Positions 53,819 through 62,859 of a stretch of DNA of 64,000 nucleotides are shown here, piece after piece. This DNA comes from Neomesorhizobium albiziae (GTDB lineage: Bacteria > Pseudomonadota > Alphaproteobacteria > Rhizobiales > Rhizobiaceae). The stretch spans positions 1-64,000 of the forward strand of contig NZ_FOSL01000010.1 of assembly GCF_900114255.1 (NCBI RefSeq). Direction: 5' to 3'. A program made the translations under genes and the position numbers. Under the pieces are notes generated by a model, which saw only the letters and a program-made list of their open reading frames with translations, was not told the origin of the DNA and did no database searches. Position 1 is the first letter of the stretch. The number at the start of each line of letters is the position of its first letter.

Positions 53819-54253
53819 ATGACCGCTGCAGGCATCGATGTCGCGCCGGGCGCTTTCATTGGCGAGGACGACCTCGTCGAAAACTTCATCCGCTCCTCGG
53901 GCCCGGGCGGCCAGAATGTCAACAAGGTCGCCACCGCCGTGCAGCTGCGCTTCGATGCCCGCAACGCGGCGGGCCTTTCCGACTATGTGCGCGAGCGCAC
54001 GATCCAGCTTGCCGGCCAGCGCGCCACCAAGGATGGGGTCATCGTCATCGAGGCCGGCCGTTTCCGCACCCAGGAGCAGAACCGCGCCGACGCCCGCGCG
54101 CGGCTGACGGCGCTGGTGGCCAAGGCGGCGGAGCCGCCGCCCAAGCCGCGCAAGAAGACCAGGCCATCGAAAGGCGCTGTCGAAAGGCGGCTGAAAAGCA
54201 AGGCCGGGCGCTCCACTGTCAAGAAACTGCGCGGGAAGGTCGAGAGCGACTGA
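53819..54253 (+). CDS. arfB: Peptidyl-tRNA hydrolase ArfB (YaeJ)
   Basis: The 144-residue protein rescues stalled ribosomes by hydrolysing peptidyl-tRNA. It has the release-factor GGQ motif in ENFIRSSGPGGQNVNKVATAVQLRF (about 21-45) and a basic C-terminal tail (PPPKPRKKTRPSKGAVERRLKSKAGRSTVKKLRGK), which enters the mRNA channel. ATG 53819 is selected by the AGGAGG site 10 bases upstream. It follows the pckA terminator and has its own promoter. Confidence 0.95.
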   Translation: MTAAGIDVAPGAFIGEDDLVENFIRSSGPGGQNVNKVATAVQLRFDARNAAGLSDYVRERTIQLAGQRATKDGVIVIEAGRFRTQEQNRADARARLTALVAKAAEPPPKPRKKTRPSKGAVERRLKSKAGRSTVKKLRGKVESD

Positions 54254-54427
54254 ACCACCGCTGCACGGCCTGATTGCAGCTTCCAATTTGCGGCGGCAAA
54301 TGCCAGATTTCGATGGGCGCTATTGCATGTCGCCCGAAAGTGTCTTCGGTTTCGGGAGAAACGACATGCACAACCGAGAAGCTACAGCGCGGCGGCGCCG
54401 TAGCAGGCAGCAAGGAGATTTCTGATT

Positions 54428-54943
54428 ATGGGTATGTTCGATTTCGTCAAATCCGTCGGCAAGAAGCTTGGCTTCGGCGACGAAGAAGCGCCGAAGGCGG
54501 AGGAGCTGAAAAAGGAACTGGATTCCCACAAGCTGGGCACCGACAACGTCCAGGTCGTTGTCAAGGGCGACACCGCCGTGCTGACCGGCGTGGTCAAGGA
54601 TCAGTCGATCTTTGAAAAGGCGGTCATCGCCGTCGGCAACACGCTTGGCGTCTCCAAGGTGCAGGCCGACGAGCTGAAGGTGGTGGCGCCCGATTCCGGG
54701 CTGAAGCTCGACGGCAAGGTCGACATGACCGAGCTGGTCAAGGCGGCGACACCGGCCAAGGAGCCGCGCTTCTACACCGTGAAGAAGGGCGACAACCTCT
54801 CGAAGATCGCCGAGGCTCAGTACGGCAAGGGCAAGGCTTCGAAATACACCGTCATCTTCGAGGCCAACAAGCCGATGCTGAAGCATCCAGACAAGATCTA
54901 TCCCGGCCAGGTGCTTCGCATCCCCGATCTGGAAACGGCTTGA
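54428..54943 (+). CDS. BON- and LysM-domain protein (Kbp/YgaU-like)
   Basis: The 171-residue protein begins MGMFDFVKSVGKKLGFGDEE, then a BON domain (DNVQVVVKGDTAVLTGVVKDQSIFEKAVIAVGNTLGVSKV, about 39-78) and a LysM domain at the C-terminus (RFYTVKKGDNLSKIAEAQYGKGKASKYTVIFEANKPMLKHPDKIYPGQVLRIPDL, about 114-168). This is the layout of Kbp/YgaU, which binds potassium in E. coli. No signal peptide is visible, as in Kbp. The ATG has an AAGGAG site. Confidence 0.92.
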   Translation: MGMFDFVKSVGKKLGFGDEEAPKAEELKKELDSHKLGTDNVQVVVKGDTAVLTGVVKDQSIFEKAVIAVGNTLGVSKVQADELKVVAPDSGLKLDGKVDMTELVKAATPAKEPRFYTVKKGDNLSKIAEAQYGKGKASKYTVIFEANKPMLKHPDKIYPGQVLRIPDLETA

Positions 54944-54978
54944 CAGCCTGAGCTCCCGTAACCTTCACTCGGCGGACG

Positions 54979-55003
54979 ACGGCGGCTTGACGGCCGCCGT
55001 TTT
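54979..55003 (+). terminator. Intrinsic terminator after the LysM gene
   Basis: ACGGCGGC (54979-54986) and GCCGCCGT (54993-55000) form an 8-base stem with a 6-base loop, followed by TTTC. It lies 36 bases after the stop. Confidence 0.82.
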
Positions 55004-55031
55004 CATTTCAACGAGGTGAAGGTCGAAGATC

Positions 55032-55649
55032 ATGCAGGTTCTTCCGCGGGGCGTGCGGCACATGCCGGGCTATATCGGCCGCGACGACCAGGTGGCGCTG
55101 GTCGAGGATATCCGCGCCGTCGTGCAGGCCGCGCCACTCTACGTGCCGACCATGCCCCGCACCGGCAAGCCGATGAGCGTCAGAATGACGAATTGCGGGA
55201 CGCTCGGCTGGGTGACCGACAAGGATGGAGGCTACCGCTACCAGGCCATGCACCCGCAAACCGGCGCGCCCTGGCCGGCAATCCCGGAGCGGCTGCAGCG
55301 CCTGTGGCAGGAGGTTTCCGGCTTCCCCCATCCGCCGCAGGCATGCCTGGTCAATTTCTATGATGCCAGCGCAAGGATGGGCATGCACCAGGATCGCGAC
55401 GAGCAGGATTTCGACGCTCCCGTGGTTTCGGTCTCGCTGGGCGATAGCTGCCTGTTTCGCGTCGGCCAGACCGCGCGCGACGGGCAGACGGTGTCGTTCA
55501 GGCTGTCGAGTGGCGATGTCGTGGTGCTCGGCGGCGAAGGCCGGCTGGCCTTCCACGGCGTCGACCGCATCTATCCGTCGACGTCGGCCCTGCTCAGGAA
55601 TGGCGGGCGCATCAACCTGACGCTCAGGCGGGTGACCAGACCCGCCTGA
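55032..55649 (+). CDS. alkB: Alpha-ketoglutarate-dependent dioxygenase AlkB
   Basis: The 205-residue protein repairs 1-methyladenine and 3-methylcytosine by oxidative demethylation. It has MTNCGTLGWVTDKDGGYRY, LVNFYDASARMGMHQDRDEQDFDAPVVSVSLGDSCLFRVG with the iron-binding His and Asp of HQD (about 117-119), FHGVDRIYP with the second His, and RINLTLRRV with the Arg that binds alpha-ketoglutarate. It follows the LysM gene after a terminator. The next gene downstream converges on it. Confidence 0.95.
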   Translation: MQVLPRGVRHMPGYIGRDDQVALVEDIRAVVQAAPLYVPTMPRTGKPMSVRMTNCGTLGWVTDKDGGYRYQAMHPQTGAPWPAIPERLQRLWQEVSGFPHPPQACLVNFYDASARMGMHQDRDEQDFDAPVVSVSLGDSCLFRVGQTARDGQTVSFRLSSGDVVVLGGEGRLAFHGVDRIYPSTSALLRNGGRINLTLRRVTRPA

Positions 55650-55674
55650 GCGGCCCAAAGCGTGTCGCGATCTT

Positions 55675-56598
55675 TCAAGGCTTGCCCGAGAAGCTTTTCG
55701 CCTCCTTCGGCGAATTGACCATCACGCCGTCCGCGCCAAGGGCGACGGCCTTGTGATAGTCGTCGAGCGAGTTGATGCCGAACAGGATGATATGAGCAGC
55801 ACCTTTGGAACGGAAGCAATCCATAGCCTCCTTGTCCCAGGTTAGCTCCGCTTTGGATATGCCCTCGCCGAGGGTGTATTTTTCGACCACCTCGACCTCT
55901 CGCGCCAGTTCCAGCCCATGCCAGCGCGGGGCGCTGTTGTCGGCCGTCAGGTCGCATTGGTGAGCCATGGTGACGTTGGCCAGCAACGTTCGCGTATCGT
56001 CGCGCGCTTCAAATCGCCGGACCGCCGAGGGAAGTGCCTGCAAATACTTGGTATCGGTGGAATAGACACGGGTACGATCGAGGCTTTGGCTTGCTTCCAG
56101 CGTGGCCAGCAGAGCCTTGCCAAGCTGTTCGGGGTTGGCGTCCGGCGACTTGATGTCGATGTAAAACTTGGTCTTGGGAAACGCCTGCAGCACGGCGTCC
56201 AGGCGGGGAATGCCTATGCCCTTGCCGCGGAAGGGGTGGTTCTGCCCCTTGTCGTGGGAAAAGGCCCAGCCCGCATCCGTCCCGGCCAGTTCCGAGGCAG
56301 TGTAAGCGGATACCGGACCGCTCATGTCGGTCAGGCTTTTCAGATCGGACGGCCGGTAGAGCACGATCACCCCGTCCTTGGATTCCTGCACGGTCACCCA
56401 GACGGCGTCGGCGCCGTTGTCGAGTGCGGTCTGTATGGCGACGAGGGTATTCTCCGGGGCGTCGGCCGTGCCGCCGCGATGAGCGATGATTTCCGGCGAG
56501 CCGGCAAAGGCTGCCCCGATGCCGAACGCGCCGATAATCGCCAGCGAGGCCAGCCGACGGAACGCCATTTTCCTCATTACGAAAGGAACCCTCATCAT
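55675..56598 (-). CDS. Glycerophosphodiester phosphodiesterase-family protein, altered metal site
   Basis: The 307-residue protein has a signal peptide (MMRVPFVMRKMAFRRLASLAIIGAFGIGAAFA), so it is exported. The GDPD barrel starts with EIIAHRGGTADAPENTLVAIQTALDNGADA, with HRG and PENT conserved. The usual E-x-D metal pair after GAD reads W-V-T, and the HD catalytic pair after SKDG reads RP (VLYRPSDL). So the common GDPD metal site is altered, and glycerophosphodiesterase activity is doubtful. It ends with DGVMVNSPKEAKSF, the normal barrel end. ATG 56598 has GAGGGGG upstream. Confidence 0.85.
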   Translation of the reverse strand: MMRVPFVMRKMAFRRLASLAIIGAFGIGAAFAGSPEIIAHRGGTADAPENTLVAIQTALDNGADAVWVTVQESKDGVIVLYRPSDLKSLTDMSGPVSAYTASELAGTDAGWAFSHDKGQNHPFRGKGIGIPRLDAVLQAFPKTKFYIDIKSPDANPEQLGKALLATLEASQSLDRTRVYSTDTKYLQALPSAVRRFEARDDTRTLLANVTMAHQCDLTADNSAPRWHGLELAREVEVVEKYTLGEGISKAELTWDKEAMDCFRSKGAAHIILFGINSLDDYHKAVALGADGVMVNSPKEAKSFSGKP

Positions 56599-56754
56599 GG
56601 ATTTTTCCCCCTCGAACACACGACCGCGCATTCCGGCGAAGTCGGCCATCATGCCAATCGAAGGCGGCAGCGCTGGAGGCGATTTCGCTCGGACGGGCGG
56701 ATGATGTTTCGGAACGGAATGCAAGTCAAGGTAGCGTGAATGGCTCGAACACCC

Positions 56755-57711
56755 TCAAAGCTTGCGCAGCGCGACTTCCTCGACCCGATGGTTGGCACCC
56801 TTGCGCAGGATGAGATCGGCGCGCGGCCGCGTCGGCAGGATGTTTTCCTTGAGGTTCTTCAGGTTGATGTTGTTCCACAGGCCTTCGGCGATCGCCTTGG
56901 CGGCATCTTCGGAAAGCTGCGAATAGCGGTGGAAGAACGAATCGGGGTTGCGGAAAGCGGTCTCGCGCAGCCGCATGAAACGGGCGATGTACCACTGGTG
57001 GATCTGCTCTTCCTCGGCGTCGATGTAGACCGAGAAATCGAAGAAGTCCGAGACGAAGGGCACCGCCTTGCCGTCGTGCGGCAGTTCCCGCGTCTGCAGC
57101 ACGTTGAGGCCTTCGAAGATCAGGATATCGGGGCGGTCGATGGTGACGAACTCGCCGGGCACGACGTCATAGGTCAGGTGCGAATAGACAGGCGCGCGGA
57201 CATTGCGTTGCCCGGACTTGATGCCCGACAGGAACCGTAGCAGGGCGCCGACGTCATAGCTGTCGGGGAAACCCTTGCGCTCCATCAGGCCTTTCTGGCG
57301 CAGCGCCGCGTTGGGAAAAAGGAAACCGTCGGTGGTGATCAGGTCGACCTTGGGGCTGGACGGCCAGCGCGCCAGCAATTCCTTGAGCACGCGCGCGGTG
57401 GTCGATTTGCCGACCGCCACCGATCCGGCCATGCCGATGATGAAGGGGGTCTTGGCATCCGATGCGTTGAAGAATACCCGCCGCTGGTCGAACAAAAGCT
57501 GGCTGGCCTCGACATGCGCCGACAGGAGCCGCGACATCGACAGATAGACCCGGCGCACTTCGTCGAGATCGATCGGATCGTAGAGGGAACTGAGGCGGCG
57601 GACTTCGTCGGCGGTCAGCGTCAGCGGCGTGTCGGCGCGAAAAAGCGCCCAGTCCTGCGCCGAAAAGAACCGGTAGGGCGAGTATTTTTCGGTGGGTACG
57701 AGCTGGTCCAT
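56755..57711 (-). CDS. coaA: Pantothenate kinase, type I
   Basis: The 318-residue enzyme phosphorylates pantothenate, first step of CoA synthesis. It has [16 protein letters not shown], the P-loop [26 protein letters not shown] (about 92-117), [30 protein letters not shown], and [15 protein letters not shown], all specific to type I CoaA. ATG 57711 follows GGGTGAG; a TTG just before is not needed. It lies downstream of hisE on the same strand, the usual rhizobial linkage. Confidence 0.97.
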   Translation of the reverse strand: MDQLVPTEKYSPYRFFSAQDWALFRADTPLTLTADEVRRLSSLYDPIDLDEVRRVYLSMSRLLSAHVEASQLLFDQRRVFFNASDAKTPFIIGMAGSVAVGKSTTARVLKELLARWPSSPKVDLITTDGFLFPNAALRQKGLMERKGFPDSYDVGALLRFLSGIKSGQRNVRAPVYSHLTYDVVPGEFVTIDRPDILIFEGLNVLQTRELPHDGKAVPFVSDFFDFSVYIDAEEEQIHQWYIARFMRLRETAFRNPDSFFHRYSQLSEDAAKAIAEGLWNNINLKNLKENILPTRPRADLILRKGANHRVEEVALRKL

Positions 57712-57739
57712 CAAAACTCACCCTTGCACTGCCGCCGCA

Positions 57740-58063
57740 TCAGGCCGGCTTGCGTGAAGCCTTTTCGGCCAGCCCGGACTGCGCCGTGCGCCGCTCCAAC
57801 TCCTCCAGAACCGCCGACAGCGGAACGCCGGCGAGCGCCAGAACGACGAGCCAATGATAGAGAAGATCGGCACTTTCCGAAACGAGACCTTCGGCGTCGC
57901 CTTTCACGGCGGCGATGACCGTTTCGACGGCTTCCTCGCCGAGTTTCTGAGCCGCCTTGTCCATGCCGCGCGAAAACAGCTTGGCCGTCCACGAATCCTG
58001 ATCGCCCGATTGCGCGCGCTCGGCAACGATCCTCTCCAGGTCGGCAAGGGAAAATCCGGTCAT
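57740..58063 (-). CDS. hisE: Phosphoribosyl-ATP pyrophosphatase
   Basis: The 107-residue all-helical protein hydrolyses PR-ATP in histidine synthesis. It has [49 protein letters not shown] and [18 protein letters not shown]; the acidic EExxE and ExxD residues are the metal ligands of MazG-like enzymes. It starts 9 bases after hisF and is followed by coaA after 28 bases. Confidence 0.97.
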   Translation of the reverse strand: MTGFSLADLERIVAERAQSGDQDSWTAKLFSRGMDKAAQKLGEEAVETVIAAVKGDAEGLVSESADLLYHWLVVLALAGVPLSAVLEELERRTAQSGLAEKASRKPA

Positions 58064-58072
58064 TTCAGCCCT

Positions 58073-58867
58073 TTATGACGTCAGGGCCGGAGAGTCGAGT
58101 CGCATCGCAAGGCCCGCGGCGGCCATATGCGCCTTCGCCTGGCGAACCGAGTAGGTGCCGAAATGGAAGATCGATGCCGCCAGCACCGCGGTCGCGTGGC
58201 CCTCGCGGATGCCGGCGACCATATGGTCGAGATTGCCCACGCCGCCCGAGGCGATGACCGGCGCCCGCACGGCGTCGGCGACGGCGCGCGTGAGCGCGAT
58301 GTCGTAGCCGATCTTGGTGCCATCGCGGTCCATCGAGGTGAGCAGTATCTCGCCGGCGCCGCGGTCGACGACCTTTCGCGCGAACTCGACGGCATCGATG
58401 CCGGTCCTTTCGCGCCCGCCATGGGTGAAGATCTCCCAGCGGTCGTCTTCGCCGGCGCCGGAGACCTTCTTGGCGTCGATGGCCACGACGATGCACTGGT
58501 TGCCGAACTTGTCGGCCGCCTCGGCGACGAAATCAGGGTTCTTCACCGCCGCGGTGTTGATCGATACCTTGTCAGCGCCCGCCAAGAGCAGTCTGCGGAT
58601 GTCGGCGACCTGGCGCACTCCGCCGCCCACCGTCAGCGGCATGAAACACTGCTCGGCGGTCTTGGCCACCACGTCGAAGATCGTCTCGCGGTTGTCGGAA
58701 GAAGCGGTGATGTCGAGGAAGCACAATTCATCGGCGCCGGCGGCGTCGTAGGCCTTGGCGGCTTCGACGGGATCGCCGGCGTCGATCAGGTCGACGAAAT
58801 TGACGCCCTTGACGACACGGCCGTCCTTGACGTCGAGGCAGGGAATGACACGGGCCTTGAGGGTCAA
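58073..58867 (-). CDS. hisF: Imidazole glycerol phosphate synthase, cyclase subunit (TTG start)
   Basis: The 264-residue TIM barrel closes the imidazole ring with ammonia from HisH. It opens [47 protein letters not shown], with the catalytic Asp in CLDV (residue 12) and the second in [16 protein letters not shown] (about 138). TTG at 58865-58867 fits the family start; AAGG lies 7 bases upstream, and an ATG in another frame ends at once. It follows a Uma2 gene, not hisA directly, in contrast to the usual hisA-hisF order. Confidence 0.96.
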   Translation of the reverse strand: MTLKARVIPCLDVKDGRVVKGVNFVDLIDAGDPVEAAKAYDAAGADELCFLDITASSDNRETIFDVVAKTAEQCFMPLTVGGGVRQVADIRRLLLAGADKVSINTAAVKNPDFVAEAADKFGNQCIVVAIDAKKVSGAGEDDRWEIFTHGGRERTGIDAVEFARKVVDRGAGEILLTSMDRDGTKIGYDIALTRAVADAVRAPVIASGGVGNLDHMVAGIREGHATAVLAASIFHFGTYSVRQAKAHMAAAGLAMRLDSPALTS

Positions 58868-58916
58868 CGGGCAGCCTTCATTTCTTGAGTTTTCGCCGCT
58901 GCGCGCTCGGGACGCG

Positions 58917-59477
58917 TCAACTTTCGATTCCCGCGTAGAGGGTGGCGAGATCGATGGAGATGCCAAGCGCAGGCAGGCTGACCGTTTCCTCACGTCCGGC
59001 GATGGAGACCGGTCCGTCCCAGCCCCCGCTTTCGTTGCGCGACCACAGCCAGACGCGCGGCTCGTCCTGGGAAAGGATGATATAGTGCCGCAATGTCGGC
59101 AATCCGGTGTATTCCGTGACCTTTTCGCCGAAATCCTGGCCGTAGGAGGATGCGGAAAGGATTTCGGCAAGCAGCAGGGGTTCCCTTGCCGTCAGGTCTT
59201 TCAGCGTGTCGAATGCGCGATCGACGTAGACGTCGGGGTAGCGCACGCCATCGCTGGTCTTGACGCCGAAATCGGCCGATCCGATGTCGTATTTCGCCAG
59301 ATCCAGTTGCTGGCCGAGCTGCATGGACAGTCGGAACGCCAGCCGCGCATGCGCCCGCGTCACGTTGATCATCATCTCGACCACCCTCCCGCGCACGAAT
59401 TCCCGCTTGCCCTCGCGCCCTTCGTTCCAGCGCAGGAATTCATCCGCCGTGGTCGGCATTTTGGTCTGCAGGTTCAT
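58917..59477 (-). CDS. Uma2-family (DUF820) nuclease-like protein
   Basis: The 186-residue protein has the Uma2/PD-(D/E)XK pattern: [47 protein letters not shown] (catalytic Asp in YPDVYV) and [49 protein letters not shown] (Glu in AEILS and Lys in EKVTEY). Uma2 proteins are abundant in cyanobacteria, with unknown function. It is inserted between hisA and hisF, starting 4 bases after the hisA stop. It is probably transcribed in the his operon. Confidence 0.88.
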   Translation of the reverse strand: MNLQTKMPTTADEFLRWNEGREGKREFVRGRVVEMMINVTRAHARLAFRLSMQLGQQLDLAKYDIGSADFGVKTSDGVRYPDVYVDRAFDTLKDLTAREPLLLAEILSASSYGQDFGEKVTEYTGLPTLRHYIILSQDEPRVWLWSRNESGGWDGPVSIAGREETVSLPALGISIDLATLYAGIES

Positions 59478-59481
59478 CGGC

Positions 59482-60237
59482 CTAATCTAGCATGCCGCGC
59501 GGCGGTTTTGAAACGCCGCGCAAAATCGCCAGCGCTTCCTGCGGGTCGATGCGCCCGTCGTAAAGCGCCCGTCCGGAAATCGCGCCTTCCAGCTTTTTGG
59601 CATCGGGCATGGTCATGCGCACGATGTCGGCTATCGACGCCAGGCCGCCCGACGCGATGACAGGGATCGAGACGGCATCGGCGAGATCGATCGTGGCCTC
59701 CCAGTTGATGCCGGTGAGCACGCCGTCGCGGTCGATGTCGGTGTAGACGATGGCCGCCACTCCGGCGCCCTCGAACTTTTTCGCCAGTTCTATGACGCCA
59801 AGCCTGGAGGCCTTGGCCCAGCCTTCGACGGCGACCTTGCCGCCCTTGGCGTCGATGCCCACGGCGACCTTTCCCGGGAATTTCCGGCAGGCTTCCTTGA
59901 CCAGCTCCGGGTTCTTCACCGCGACGGTGCCGAGGATCACGCGGGCGAGCCCCTTCTCCAGCCAGGCTTCGATATGTTCCAGCGTGCGGATGCCGCCGCC
60001 GAGCTGCACCGGGTTCCTCGTCGCCTTCAAAATGGCTTCGACCGCCCCTCCATTGACGCTTTCGCCGGCAAAGGCGCCGTTGAGATCGACGACGTGCAGC
60101 CATTCGAAGCCCTGGCCCTCGAAGGCTTTCGCCTGCGCTGCAGGGTCGGCGTTGTAGACGGTCGCCTGTTCCATGTCGCCGAGCTTCAGGCGCACGCACT
60201 GGCCGTCTTTCAGGTCGATCGCGGGATAAAGGATCAA
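59482..60237 (-). CDS. hisA: ProFAR isomerase (TTG start likely)
   Basis: The 251-residue TIM barrel isomerises the HisE/HisI product. It starts [28 protein letters not shown] with the catalytic Asp in AIDLKDG and has [39 protein letters not shown] (second catalytic Asp) and [15 protein letters not shown]. The TTG at 60237 overlaps the hisH stop by 4 bases (TTGA) and follows GAGGTGG by 4 bases. A GTG at 60246 is an alternative with a weaker site. Confidence 0.96.
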   Translation of the reverse strand: MILYPAIDLKDGQCVRLKLGDMEQATVYNADPAAQAKAFEGQGFEWLHVVDLNGAFAGESVNGGAVEAILKATRNPVQLGGGIRTLEHIEAWLEKGLARVILGTVAVKNPELVKEACRKFPGKVAVGIDAKGGKVAVEGWAKASRLGVIELAKKFEGAGVAAIVYTDIDRDGVLTGINWEATIDLADAVSIPVIASGGLASIADIVRMTMPDAKKLEGAISGRALYDGRIDPQEALAILRGVSKPPRGMLD

Positions 60238-60884
60238 GGCTTCCACCTCAGGAAATTGGCGATCAGGGCAAGGCCGAGCGCCTGGCTCTTTTCAGGATGG
60301 AACTGGGTGCCGGCAAAATTGTCGCGCGTCACCGCCGCCGTCACCGGGCCGCCATAGTCTGTCACCGCCAGCACCTCGCCGTCGTTTTTCGCGTCCAGAT
60401 GATAGGAGTGGACGAAATAGGCATGCAGGCCGTCCGCCCCGGTCGGAATGCCGGCAAAGAGCGGATGCTGACGCTTGAGTTCCAGCGTGTTCCAGCCGAT
60501 CTGCGGGATTTTCAACGACGGGTCGGCCGGCTGGATCTCCTTCACGTCGCCGGCGATCCAGCCGAAGCCCTTTGTGACCGTCTTTTCCAGCCCGCGCTCG
60601 GACATCAGTTGCATGCCCACGCAGATGCCGAGGAACGGCCGCGCCCTGGCGACGGCAACTTCCTCGACCGCCTCCCACATGCCCTCGACGGCGTGCAGGC
60701 CCGCCGCGCAATCGGCATAGGCCCCGACGCCCGGCAGGACGATGCGGTCGGCGCCGCGCACACGCCCGGCATCCGCGGTGAGTTCGATCTCGGCGGCGAT
60801 GCCGGCCTCGCGGGCGGCGCGCTCGAAGGCTTTCGTCGCCGAGCGCAGATTGCCCGAGCCGTAGTCGATGATCGCTACCCTCAT
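60234..60884 (-). CDS. hisH: Imidazole glycerol phosphate synthase, glutamine amidotransferase subunit
   Basis: The 216-residue class I amidotransferase supplies ammonia to HisF. The nucleophile Cys is in [16 protein letters not shown] (about residue 88) and the His-Glu pair in [15 protein letters not shown] (about 195). It starts [24 protein letters not shown] and has [15 protein letters not shown]. Its stop overlaps hisA, and the DUF2628 gene ends one base upstream of its start. Its order hisB-x-hisH-hisA matches the rhizobial cluster. Confidence 0.97.
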   Translation of the reverse strand: MRVAIIDYGSGNLRSATKAFERAAREAGIAAEIELTADAGRVRGADRIVLPGVGAYADCAAGLHAVEGMWEAVEEVAVARARPFLGICVGMQLMSERGLEKTVTKGFGWIAGDVKEIQPADPSLKIPQIGWNTLELKRQHPLFAGIPTGADGLHAYFVHSYHLDAKNDGEVLAVTDYGGPVTAAVTRDNFAGTQFHPEKSQALGLALIANFLRWKP

Positions 60885-60885
60885 C

Positions 60886-61365
60886 TCAGGACTTGCCCGG
60901 ATTGAGCAGGAAGCCAAGTGCTGGACCGGGATCAGCCTTGCGCGACGCACTCGCCATCGGCAGCAGGTCGCGATTGTCGAACCCGTCGTCCGCCACGCCG
61001 ACGGTCTCGATGACATAGCGCGTTTCGGCGGCATCGAGGCTGTCGGCATCGACCACGCCGAATTCATGCCAGCCGCGGCGGCGCAAGGCCGCGATGCGCA
61101 GTGCTGCGCCCTCCAGGCCCATGTAAAGCGAAACCAGCAGCGAGAGCAGCGGCGAGGCGAGGCCGAAGCCCGCGACATTGCCAAGCGCGGTCAGGCCTAC
61201 GGTGACCGCCAGTGCAAACGCGGCCTCGATCCACAACCGATGCCACAGCAGCCACAGCACCGGCACGAAAAAGGCGAGCCAGGCAAAGCCGTCGCGCACG
61301 AACACCGCATCGTCGGCATCCCCGCCTCTGCCGCCTTCAGCCTGCATCACCACGTAGCTCGCCAT
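60886..61365 (-). CDS. DUF2628-domain membrane protein in the his cluster
   Basis: The 159-residue protein has YVVMQ at its N-terminus, a region [41 protein letters not shown] with two membrane segments, and a third [22 protein letters not shown], then [24 protein letters not shown]. This is the DUF2628 pattern. The function is unknown. It lies between hisB and hisH, 1 base from the latter, an arrangement recalled from other rhizobia. Confidence 0.85.
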   Translation of the reverse strand: MASYVVMQAEGGRGGDADDAVFVRDGFAWLAFFVPVLWLLWHRLWIEAAFALAVTVGLTALGNVAGFGLASPLLSLLVSLYMGLEGAALRIAALRRRGWHEFGVVDADSLDAAETRYVIETVGVADDGFDNRDLLPMASASRKADPGPALGFLLNPGKS

Positions 61366-61400
61366 CTCGCTCACCCGTTCCCCGGTTACCCGTTCCCGTA

Positions 61401-62012
61401 TCAGCCGTTCAATGTGCCCTTGGTCGACGGCACCGCGTCGGCCTGGCGTGGATCGGGTTCGAGGGCCGCGCGCAACACCCGCGCTACCGCCTTGAAGCAG
61501 GTTTCGGCGATGTGGTGATTGTTGGCGCCGTAGTGGTTTGTCACATGCAGCGTGATGCCAGCGTTCTGCGCCAGCGCCTGGAAGAACTCGCGCACCAGCT
61601 CGGTGTCGAAGGTACCGATTTTGGGCGCGGAAAAGACGACATTCCACACTAGGAACGGCCGGCCGGAAACGTCGATCGCTGCGCGGGTCAGCGTCTCGTC
61701 CATGGCAAGGTCGAGCGATGCATAACGGGCGATACCACGGCGCTCGCCAAGCGCCCTGGAGATCGCCTGCCCGATGGCGATGCCGGTGTCTTCGACCGTG
61801 TGGTGGTCGTCGATATGCAGGTCGCCCTTGGCCTTGACCGTCATGTCGATCAGCGAATGGCGCGAAAGCTGCTCCAGCATGTGGTCGAAGAAGCCGACCC
61901 CGGTCGAAATATCGAACCGGCCGCTGCCGTCGATTTCGACTGCGACGCTGATTTCGGTCTCTTTGGTCTTGCGCGCGACTTCAGCCGCACGCTGTGTCCT
62001 GCCGGGAGCCAT
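61401..62012 (-). CDS. hisB: Imidazoleglycerol-phosphate dehydratase
   Basis: The 203-residue enzyme removes water from imidazole glycerol phosphate. Manganese ligands are in [36 protein letters not shown] and THN-type [27 protein letters not shown]. It lacks the histidinol phosphatase domain found in E. coli HisB, as in alphaproteobacteria. It heads the cluster that runs to hisE. The divergent region upstream (62013-62326) is AT-rich. Confidence 0.97.
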   Translation of the reverse strand: MAPGRTQRAAEVARKTKETEISVAVEIDGSGRFDISTGVGFFDHMLEQLSRHSLIDMTVKAKGDLHIDDHHTVEDTGIAIGQAISRALGERRGIARYASLDLAMDETLTRAAIDVSGRPFLVWNVVFSAPKIGTFDTELVREFFQALAQNAGITLHVTNHYGANNHHIAETCFKAVARVLRAALEPDPRQADAVPSTKGTLNG

Positions 62013-62326
62013 GAGACGATCCTTGCCTGCCCAAAACGGTGCCTTTTAACAGCAGGGTCGGCCAAGCGCCAGCGTCCGCTGATGCCGGGCCGGACGGTCG
62101 AAGGCCGGGCGCCGTTGTGGATAGGGAAGAAGGACGCACCCAGTTCCAGAGAAGAAGACGCAAGTATCTTATCAAATGCTTTCTTCCTGATTTTCTGTCA
62201 ATTATCAACAAACGTGCCTTTCGTTTCTTTGTTACAGAGATTCTAACTAGCAAAGGTGAAATATTTCACTTTCAAATAGCTGGGGCGTGGTTCATACTTC
62301 CTTGCGCAGATTTGGGAGGTACGTCG
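62013..62326. promoter_or_regulatory. 314-base divergent region between hisB and the 154-residue gene
   Basis: The left part is GC-rich; from about 62160 to 62280 it is AT-rich and should contain promoters for hisB (minus) and the 154-residue protein gene (plus). The perfect palindrome GTGAAATATTTCAC lies at 62256-62269, 57 bases before the plus-strand start. No gene was found. A GGGAGG ribosome site lies at the right edge. Confidence 0.6.
62256..62269. promoter_or_regulatory. Perfect 14-base palindrome upstream of the DyP pair
   Basis: GTGAAATATTTCAC is symmetric without mismatch, in AT-rich DNA at a promoter-like distance from the 154-residue gene. It resembles a generic dimer-binding operator. 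It does not have the TGA-N9-TCA spacing of the rhizobial RirA iron box, so the regulator is not assigned. Confidence 0.6.
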
Positions 62327-62791
62327 ATGACCCATGCGTTGAATCTCACATTGCCGCTCAAGCAGGATGCCGAGAGCCAGGCCAAGCTCAAGCAGCTCGA
62401 AGCCATCTTCACCGATCAGGTGCAGCCGAAGATCGAAGAAGCGCTGAAGAAATCGAAGCTCGTGCACTTCGCCCGCGTGGTCGTTATCGACAACAAGTAC
62501 ATCCAGGTCATCACGGAATACGAAGGCGACCACCAAGAATATACGGAATTCTTTCGCCGCGAACTGACCCCCGTATTCGGGGCCATTTTCGGCCTGGCGG
62601 AAGGCGCGCCCTCATCCTCCGACTCCGTGGCGTTCTGGGAATACTCCAAGACGAATAACCGGAGAAGCCTTGGCCAGGACACCACCGGCGCGCTGGATTT
62701 TTCCGGCAATCCCGCCGGCTGGCTGTTCTCGGCCTACGACCACAAGGACGTCAGGACCATTCAGGCCGCGCTGGATAAAGCCGGCGCCTGA
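62327..62791 (+). CDS. 154-residue protein paired with the DyP peroxidase
   Basis: The protein begins MTHALNLTLPLKQDAESQAKLKQLEAIFTDQVQPKIEEAL and continues KSKLVHFARVVVIDNKYIQVITEYEGDHQEYTEFFRRELTPVFGAIFGLAEGAPS. The alternation of a helix with VVVIDNKYIQVITEYEG strands resembles an alpha/beta-barrel (ferredoxin-like) half such as in the DyP/chlorite-dismutase superfamily; that is my inference. No named family is recognised, and no signal peptide is seen. A GGGAGG site precedes ATG 62327. The DyP gene starts 68 bases after its stop. Confidence 0.75.
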   Translation: MTHALNLTLPLKQDAESQAKLKQLEAIFTDQVQPKIEEALKKSKLVHFARVVVIDNKYIQVITEYEGDHQEYTEFFRRELTPVFGAIFGLAEGAPSSSDSVAFWEYSKTNNRRSLGQDTTGALDFSGNPAGWLFSAYDHKDVRTIQAALDKAGA

Positions 62792-62859
62792 CCGCAATCC
62801 CCGCTTTCTCAGCAATCCCGCCACGCGGGAACGAGAGCCCTTTTCGCTCGAGGGAATGA

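Noticed and set aside
62256-62269. RirA iron box upstream of the DyP pair
   Set aside because: The symmetric TGA/TCA spacing is six bases, not nine, so the iron-responsive operator pattern does not match.
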